Shown: positions 59,121 to 64,000 of the stretch, piece by piece
How the letters are laid out: each line of letters starts with the position of its first letter
How positions within the stretch are numbered: position 1 is the first letter of the stretch
Source: Actinobacteria bacterium HGW-Actinobacteria-1
GTDB taxonomy: Bacteria > Actinomycetota > Coriobacteriia > Anaerosomatales > Anaerosomataceae
Reading direction: 5' to 3'
Assembly (NCBI GenBank): GCA_002841355.1
Contig: PHFB01000007.1
Location: 78,501-142,500, forward strand
Length of the DNA stretch: 64,000 nt
Made by a program: the position numbers and the translations under genes
Notes under the pieces: model-generated
The model's database searches: none
What the model was told of the DNA's origin: nothing
What the model saw: the letters and a program-made list of their open reading frames with translations, nothing else

Positions 59121-61526
59121 ATGACTGAACGGCTCTACCCCGAACTGCTTGCGCCTGCCGGCAACCCCGATGCGCTTGTAGCGGCGGTCAATAATGGCGC
59201 CGATGCGGTCTACCTCGGCTTGGGCGAACTCAACGCGCGCCGCGGAGCCGAGAACTTCGATCTTGAGACGCTTGAGGCGGCGTGTCGGTTCGCGCACCTG
59301 CGTGGCGCGCGCGTCTACCTCACCGCGAATATCCTCGTTCTTCCCGAGGAGATGGCCGACGCGCTTCGCCTCATCGATCAGGCGTGGGTCGCCGGAATCG
59401 ATGCGGTCATCGTCCAGGACCTCGGTCTGCTTCGTGCGCTGCGCGAAAGCATGCCCCACGTACGGGTGCACGCGTCGACGCAGATCGACGCGCACGATCC
59501 CGATACGGTTCGGGTACTCGCGGACCTGGGTGTCGCTCGCGTCACCCTCGCTCGCGAGGTCTCGATCGATGAGATCGCGCGCATCGTCGCGGACTCCCCG
59601 GTCGAGGTCGAGTCATTCATTCACGGCGCACTCTGCTTCTCGTATTCCGGGCAGTGCCTGATGTCCTCGGCTATCGGCGGCCGCTCCGCGAACCGTGGGC
59701 TCTGTGCGCAACCATGTCGCCTGCAGTACGCCTTGGTCGCCGAGGACGGTGCCGAGGTCGCCACGCCGGGGCGGCACCTGTTGTCGCCCAAGGATTCCGC
59801 GGGCATCGCGCATCTGCCGGCGCTTGTCCGAGCGGGCGTGGCGGCACTCAAGATCGAGGGTCGGATGAAGGCGCCAGAGTACGTTGCCGTCGTTGTGGGC
59901 GTCTATCGCGCGGCACTTGACCGGGCGATTGCCGACCCCGACGGTTTTGAGGTCACCTCAGGGGAATGGGCGCTTCTGGAAGAGGCGTTCAGCCGGGGCT
60001 TCACCGACGCGTATCTGCTCGGCACGGCGGGAAACGAGATGATGAGCTACTCGCGGCCGAACAACCGGGGCGTACCGGTCGGGCGCGTGACGGCCGCGGG
60101 ACCCGGCTGGGCCGAGATTCAGCTCGATCGTGCCATGGATGCCGCAGACACCATTCAGTTCTGGACCTCGCGAGGGCGAAGCGCCCAGCGAGCGGGTGAG
60201 ATGGGCATTGATGAGCACCACGTAATGAGCGCCCCCGCAGGCGCCAGGGTGCGCCTCAAAATCGAGGAGCAGGTATCCGAGGGTGATCGCGTCTTCCGCG
60301 TGGCGAACGCGGCTATGCTCGAGGCGGCTCGTCGTACGTTCACCGGCGGGGCAGCCGTCGATCATCGCGCGACACCGGTCGAGATGTCGGTCCGACTGAA
60401 GGCGGGTGCACCGCTCAGAATCGAAGCGACCGCCGGTGGTGTCTCGGCATTCGCCGAGGGGCCGATCGTCGAGGCTGCTCGCACGAAGCCTGTCACGCTC
60501 GACGAAGTCATCGAGCACGTGGGTCGTGTCGGTGGAACCGGCTACGCGGTCGACCGCTGGGACGTTGATCTGGAGCACGGCATCGGCATCGGCTTCTCAA
60601 CCCTGCACAAGGTGCGCCGAGAAGCACTCGACGCACTCGACCTGCTGAGATCAGCACCATGGAGCGAACGGGAGTCTGCCAGTCCGCGGCCGCCGACGCT
60701 GGCGCCGGGGCCCGCAGCGGTGCCGCCTGTGCTCGTGGTCAGCGTCTGGGATGACGAGAGTGCCGACGCGTGTCTGGCAGCCGGTGCGTCGCTCGTCCTG
60801 CGCCGAGTCACCGCTTCCGATGTGCCATCGTGCATGGCCGCGGGTGTTGTCCCACTACTGCCTCGTGTTGCCCACGCGGCCGACTTTGAGTCGCTTCGCG
60901 GGTGGCGGGAGCTGAGTCCGACCGTTGCGACAGGAACGCTCGGCGAGCTTGCAACGGTGTCGAGCATGCTCTCAGACGTACATGCGGACTGGCCGCTCAA
61001 TGTAGCCAACGCGTGGTCGGCCGCCGCTCTCGCTGATCTCGGGGCCTCATTCGTCTGGGCGTCTCCTGAGCTCACTGGCTCGCGTCTGAATGACGTCGCA
61101 CGCCGGTCACCGGTTCCCGTTGGAGCGCTCGTGTACGGGCGTCTAGAGCTCATGGTGAGCGAGCATTGCATCCTTCAGGCGGCGGGGGAGTGCAGCAGGC
61201 TCTGTGCGACCTGCGTGCGACGACGCAGCCTGTGGTGGCTGCGCGATCAGAAGGGCTACGAGTTCCCGGTTCGGACCGACAGCGCGGGGCGCTCGCACGT
61301 GTTCAATGCGGTGACGCTGGACCTGAGCCGCGCGCTCGACGAAGTGCTCGCGACAGGGGTGGCGGCAATTCGACTGGAGATGACCACCGAGACGCCAGCC
61401 GAGGCTGCGAACGCGACGTCCGCGATGTTCTCTGCGATGCAAACGGTCGTCGCTGGAGGAGAGCCGCCCGCAATTCCCTTGATCGAGCCTGCGACGAGCG
61501 GGCACTTCTTCCGCGGTGTGCGCTAG
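59121..61526 (+). CDS. U32-family peptidase / RlhA-like protein
   Basis: An 801-residue U32 protein. The N-terminal TIM-barrel part has ELLAPAGNPDALVAAVNNGADAVYLG in shorter form (ELLAPAGNPDAL), VHASTQID and the U32 signature ESFIHGALCFSYSGQC. Cysteines in SGQC, GLCAQPC and a late pair (CSRLCATC) could hold an iron-sulfur cluster. The C-terminal DUF3656-like half (about 370-500) and length match the RlhA/YdcP group, which hydroxylates 23S rRNA in E. coli using prephenate. GAGAGG precedes the ATG. The stop is 2 bases from the end of the convergent PBP gene. Confidence 0.9.
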   Translation: MTERLYPELLAPAGNPDALVAAVNNGADAVYLGLGELNARRGAENFDLETLEAACRFAHLRGARVYLTANILVLPEEMADALRLIDQAWVAGIDAVIVQDLGLLRALRESMPHVRVHASTQIDAHDPDTVRVLADLGVARVTLAREVSIDEIARIVADSPVEVESFIHGALCFSYSGQCLMSSAIGGRSANRGLCAQPCRLQYALVAEDGAEVATPGRHLLSPKDSAGIAHLPALVRAGVAALKIEGRMKAPEYVAVVVGVYRAALDRAIADPDGFEVTSGEWALLEEAFSRGFTDAYLLGTAGNEMMSYSRPNNRGVPVGRVTAAGPGWAEIQLDRAMDAADTIQFWTSRGRSAQRAGEMGIDEHHVMSAPAGARVRLKIEEQVSEGDRVFRVANAAMLEAARRTFTGGAAVDHRATPVEMSVRLKAGAPLRIEATAGGVSAFAEGPIVEAARTKPVTLDEVIEHVGRVGGTGYAVDRWDVDLEHGIGIGFSTLHKVRREALDALDLLRSAPWSERESASPRPPTLAPGPAAVPPVLVVSVWDDESADACLAAGASLVLRRVTASDVPSCMAAGVVPLLPRVAHAADFESLRGWRELSPTVATGTLGELATVSSMLSDVHADWPLNVANAWSAAALADLGASFVWASPELTGSRLNDVARRSPVPVGALVYGRLELMVSEHCILQAAGECSRLCATCVRRRSLWWLRDQKGYEFPVRTDSAGRSHVFNAVTLDLSRALDEVLATGVAAIRLEMTTETPAEAANATSAMFSAMQTVVAGGEPPAIPLIEPATSGHFFRGVR

Positions 61527-61528
61527 CG

Positions 61529-64000
61529 CTACTTGACCTGTACGACTTGCGTCAGGCTTGCGGCCTGGCCTTTGTCATCGGTCACCCACAAGACCACCGT
61601 GTATGTTCCAGCTGACTTGTACGCGTGGGTCACGGACTTGCCGTTCGTTATCGGTGTTCCATCTCCGAACTCCCACGAGTACTTGGCGATGCTGCCATCA
61701 TCGGTCGAAGCCGACGCATCGAACGTGATCTTGTCGTTCGCTTTGGGGGCTGTCGGCAAGAATGAGAACGCCGCAACGGGCGTCTGATTCGCCGCCACAC
61801 CCTTGGACACGATGACCGTCACGACGGTCTGGCTCGTTGCGACGCTGCCGCTCTTCGGGGTTTGATCGGCAACGATGCCAGCTGCGATATCGGAGTACTC
61901 CTTCTCTTCGACCTGGAAGAGCAAAGCGAGCTTCTTGAGGAGGGCGAGTGCAGCTTCCTTCGTCATGCCGATGAGGTTCGGGATCGTGGGGTTCACGGGG
62001 GCCTTGTGCAGATCACACGCGCCTGGCACCACGTCCGCGAGGAACAGCCCTCTGCCCGTCTTGGTGCAGAATTCGCCAGCCTTCTGGCCCGACTCCAGGC
62101 AGATCTTCGCCGACGTGAGGCCCTTGGGCTGCTTGAATTCGTTCGCGGGCGTGTCCTTGAGCGCGGCCTTCATGAAGTCGGCCCAGATCTCGGCCGGGAA
62201 CGAGCCGCCGGTGACCTTCTTGCCGTGGACGGAGAGCATCTCCTTCTGCGAGTCTGCGTATCCGACCCACACCGACGCGACGAGGTCGGGCGTGTAGCCG
62301 CAGAACCATGCGTCACGGTACTGCTGCGTGGTTCCGGTCTTGCCCGCAGCGGGCCTGCCGAGGCGGGCTGACTTGCCGGTGCCTACGCTCAGCACGCCTT
62401 TAAGGATGTCTGTCGTAAGGTATGCGACGTCCGCCGGGATCGCCTGCGTCCCCTTGGGGATGGTGGTCTCAAGGACCTTGCCGCTCGCGTCCTTGACCTC
62501 GAGGATGCCGTGCGGCGCGATATTCACGCCGTTGTTCGCGAGCGTGCCATATGCGGACGCCATCTCGAGCGGTGTGACGCCCTCTTTGAGTCCGCCCAGC
62601 GCTATCGCGGGAACTGCGGTGATCGGCGTTGTGATGCCCATCTTGGTGGCGGTCTCGGCGACCTTGTCGGCGCCGACTTCGAGTATGAGGGCAGCGTACA
62701 CCGAGTTGACCGACTTCTCGGTTGCCTCGCGGAGTCGCATTGGACCGGTGCGCCCGCCGCCAGCACCGGTGACCTTCCATGTCTGACCGCCTGGCACCTT
62801 GAACGAAGCGGGACCGGCGGAGTACGTCGCTTCCGAAGAGATGTCATTCATGAGTGCGGTGACCAACACGAATGGCTTGAACGACGAGCCCGGCTGGCGA
62901 TGGCCCTGGACCGCGACGTTGTACTGCTGCGTCTTGAAGTCGCGCCCACCGACCATTGCCAGTATCTCGCCTGTCTTGGGGTCGATCGCCACCAGGGATG
63001 CCGAGGGATCGTCGCCGCGATCGAGTGCGTCTTTCACGGCCTTCTCGGCAGCGTACTGCTTGGTGAGGTCGAGCGTGGTGCGTATGCGAAGGCCCGAGTG
63101 GTAGACCGCCTCTGAACCGTACTGCTCGGTAAGAAGGTTCTTGATGTACTCGACGAAGTACGGGGCCTTCTCCGACACCTTCTTGGGCTCGGCGAGCGCG
63201 AACTTCTCCGCTTTGGCTGCGTCGGCGTCTGCCTGAGACGCGTAGCCGAGTTCGACCATCTGGCCGAGGACCGTTGCACGGCGGTCGTTCGCCGCTTCAG
63301 GGTCGAGGAACGGCGAGTATCGACCCGGTGACTTGATGACGCCGGCGATCATCGCGCATTCGGCAAGGTCGAGGTCTTGCACGTTCTTCCCGAAGTACGT
63401 CTGAGCGGCCGTCTGCACCCCATAGGATCCGTGGCCGAAGTAGATAGTGTTCAGGTAGAGCTCAAGGATCTGATCCTTGGTGTAGTTCTTCTCAAGGCGG
63501 TACGCCAGCATCGCTTCCATGAGCTTGCGCTTGAGCGTCCGCTCGGGGGTCACGATCGCGATCTTCACGTACTGCTGCGTGATCGTCGATCCTCCGTGCA
63601 TGGCTGAAGGATTCCGTATGTCGACCCACAGCGCACGGAGAATTCCCATCGGATCGACGCCCTTGTGCTCGTAGAAGCGCTGGTCCTCGGTAGCGATGAC
63701 CGCTTGCCGCAATTGCGCGGGTATCTTGGCGAGCTTGACGTCGGTGCGGTTCTGCTCGGCGAAGAGTTTCGTTATGAGCAGTCCGTTGCGATCGAGAATC
63801 GATGTTGTCTGGTCGCGACCCTTGAGGGGTGCCCCCGGGTCGGGGAGCTCCTTGGCCAGCTGCGCGTAGACCACGCCGCCTGCGATCGCTGCGATGACGG
63901 TGCCCAGGAGGAACGCGATCAGCAGCCAGCGAAGCCAGCGGCGCTTCTTCGATACCGGACGGCGGCCGGGCGCGGGCTTGCGCGCAGGTGGCCGCTGGCC
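61529..64000 (-). CDS. Class A penicillin-binding protein with PASTA and PKD domains (N-terminus off the window)
   Basis: The frame is open to the right edge, so the true start lies outside. Within the window: a basic, Pro/Arg-rich cytoplasmic segment, a membrane helix (RWLLIAFLLGTVIAAIAGGV, about 63880-63925), GT51 domain (ATEDQRFYEHKGVDP, GGSTITQQYVK), transpeptidase (PGSSFKPF, KSVNSVY, GKTGTTQQY), a PASTA domain (IPNLIGMTKEAALALLKK ... VVTVIVSKG) and at the C-terminus a PKD fold (AFSFLPTAP, FDASASTDDGSI, WEFGDGTP, HAYKSAGTYTV). PKD domains are typical of extracellular adhesion or polysaccharide-binding proteins and are unusual on a PBP. A Cys trio (KICLESGQ, EFCTKTG, GACDL) lies before PASTA. 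Confidence 0.93.
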   Translation of the reverse strand, partial: GQRPPARKPAPGRRPVSKKRRWLRWLLIAFLLGTVIAAIAGGVVYAQLAKELPDPGAPLKGRDQTTSILDRNGLLITKLFAEQNRTDVKLAKIPAQLRQAVIATEDQRFYEHKGVDPMGILRALWVDIRNPSAMHGGSTITQQYVKIAIVTPERTLKRKLMEAMLAYRLEKNYTKDQILELYLNTIYFGHGSYGVQTAAQTYFGKNVQDLDLAECAMIAGVIKSPGRYSPFLDPEAANDRRATVLGQMVELGYASQADADAAKAEKFALAEPKKVSEKAPYFVEYIKNLLTEQYGSEAVYHSGLRIRTTLDLTKQYAAEKAVKDALDRGDDPSASLVAIDPKTGEILAMVGGRDFKTQQYNVAVQGHRQPGSSFKPFVLVTALMNDISSEATYSAGPASFKVPGGQTWKVTGAGGGRTGPMRLREATEKSVNSVYAALILEVGADKVAETATKMGITTPITAVPAIALGGLKEGVTPLEMASAYGTLANNGVNIAPHGILEVKDASGKVLETTIPKGTQAIPADVAYLTTDILKGVLSVGTGKSARLGRPAAGKTGTTQQYRDAWFCGYTPDLVASVWVGYADSQKEMLSVHGKKVTGGSFPAEIWADFMKAALKDTPANEFKQPKGLTSAKICLESGQKAGEFCTKTGRGLFLADVVPGACDLHKAPVNPTIPNLIGMTKEAALALLKKLALLFQVEEKEYSDIAAGIVADQTPKSGSVATSQTVVTVIVSKGVAANQTPVAAFSFLPTAPKANDKITFDASASTDDGSIAKYSWEFGDGTPITNGKSVTHAYKSAGTYTVVLWVTDDKGQAASLTQVVQVK

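Overview
This 64 kb window is a dense, high-GC bacterial chromosome segment. It has short intergenic gaps, frequent GTG/TTG starts, many start/stop overlaps and GGAGG-type ribosome binding sites. The mixture is: actinobacterial-type housekeeping genes; an anaerobe-style sulfur/iron-sulfur electron-transfer module; a TasA/SipW-like pair; and an IF3 whose N-terminus resembles actinobacterial IF3. This suggests an anaerobic or facultative member of the Actinomycetota, perhaps of the Coriobacteriia/Anaerosomatales type. The taxonomic placement is inference; there is no rRNA gene in the window. No prophage, insertion sequence or CRISPR array was seen.

Layout. (1) 0.3-4.9 kb is a ribosome-rescue neighbourhood: RNase R, an M42 peptidase, SmpB, tmRNA, then on the other strand a GGQ-domain release-factor-like protein. 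(2) 5.0-7.4 kb holds a CPBP membrane protease, an unknown protein, a COG2426 membrane protein and a URO-D-fold protein. (3) 7.4-10.7 kb (minus strand) is an ArsR-headed operon for a DsrE-like protein, TusA, a NarI/DsrM-like haem b membrane protein and an HdrD/DsrK-like iron-sulfur protein. (4) 10.8-21.3 kb is a nine-gene chemosensory operon: PatA-like DUF4388 protein, TPR-CheR, CheY, a GspE/PilB-like protein with ruined nucleotide-binding motifs, two CheWs, an MCP with no obvious sensor domain, CheA with a fused receiver, and CheB. (5) 21.3-24.3 kb is murI, a metallo-hydrolase, rph and an rdgB that stops about 30 codons early. (6) 24.3-25.1 kb carries six tRNA genes (Pro, Gly, Arg, His, Lys, Leu). 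(7) 25.1-33.5 kb is tig-clpP-clpX, a small Cys-rich protein, valS-folC and a zinc-ribbon membrane protein. (8) 33.5-39.2 kb is thrS, an orphan PAS histidine kinase, and infC-rpmI-rplT behind an attenuator-like leader. (9) 39.3-44.1 kb is a TasA-like/SipW-like secretion pair and T-box-controlled pheST. (10) 44.2-53.3 kb is a complete arginine operon, argCJBDFRGH, with a trailing GNAT acetyltransferase, behind a strong promoter and a candidate ARG box. (11) 53.3-64 kb is polX, mpg, a NIF3-like protein, and two class A penicillin-binding proteins flanking a U32 peptidase; the second PBP runs off the window.

The genes least explained by textbook systems are the pseudo-ATPase inside the chemosensory operon, the DsrE/TusA/NarI/HdrD operon, the TasA/SipW pair, and the truncated RdgB abutting the tRNA array. 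Most of the rest is core translation, proteolysis, amino-acid biosynthesis and cell-wall machinery with recognisable regulatory leaders.
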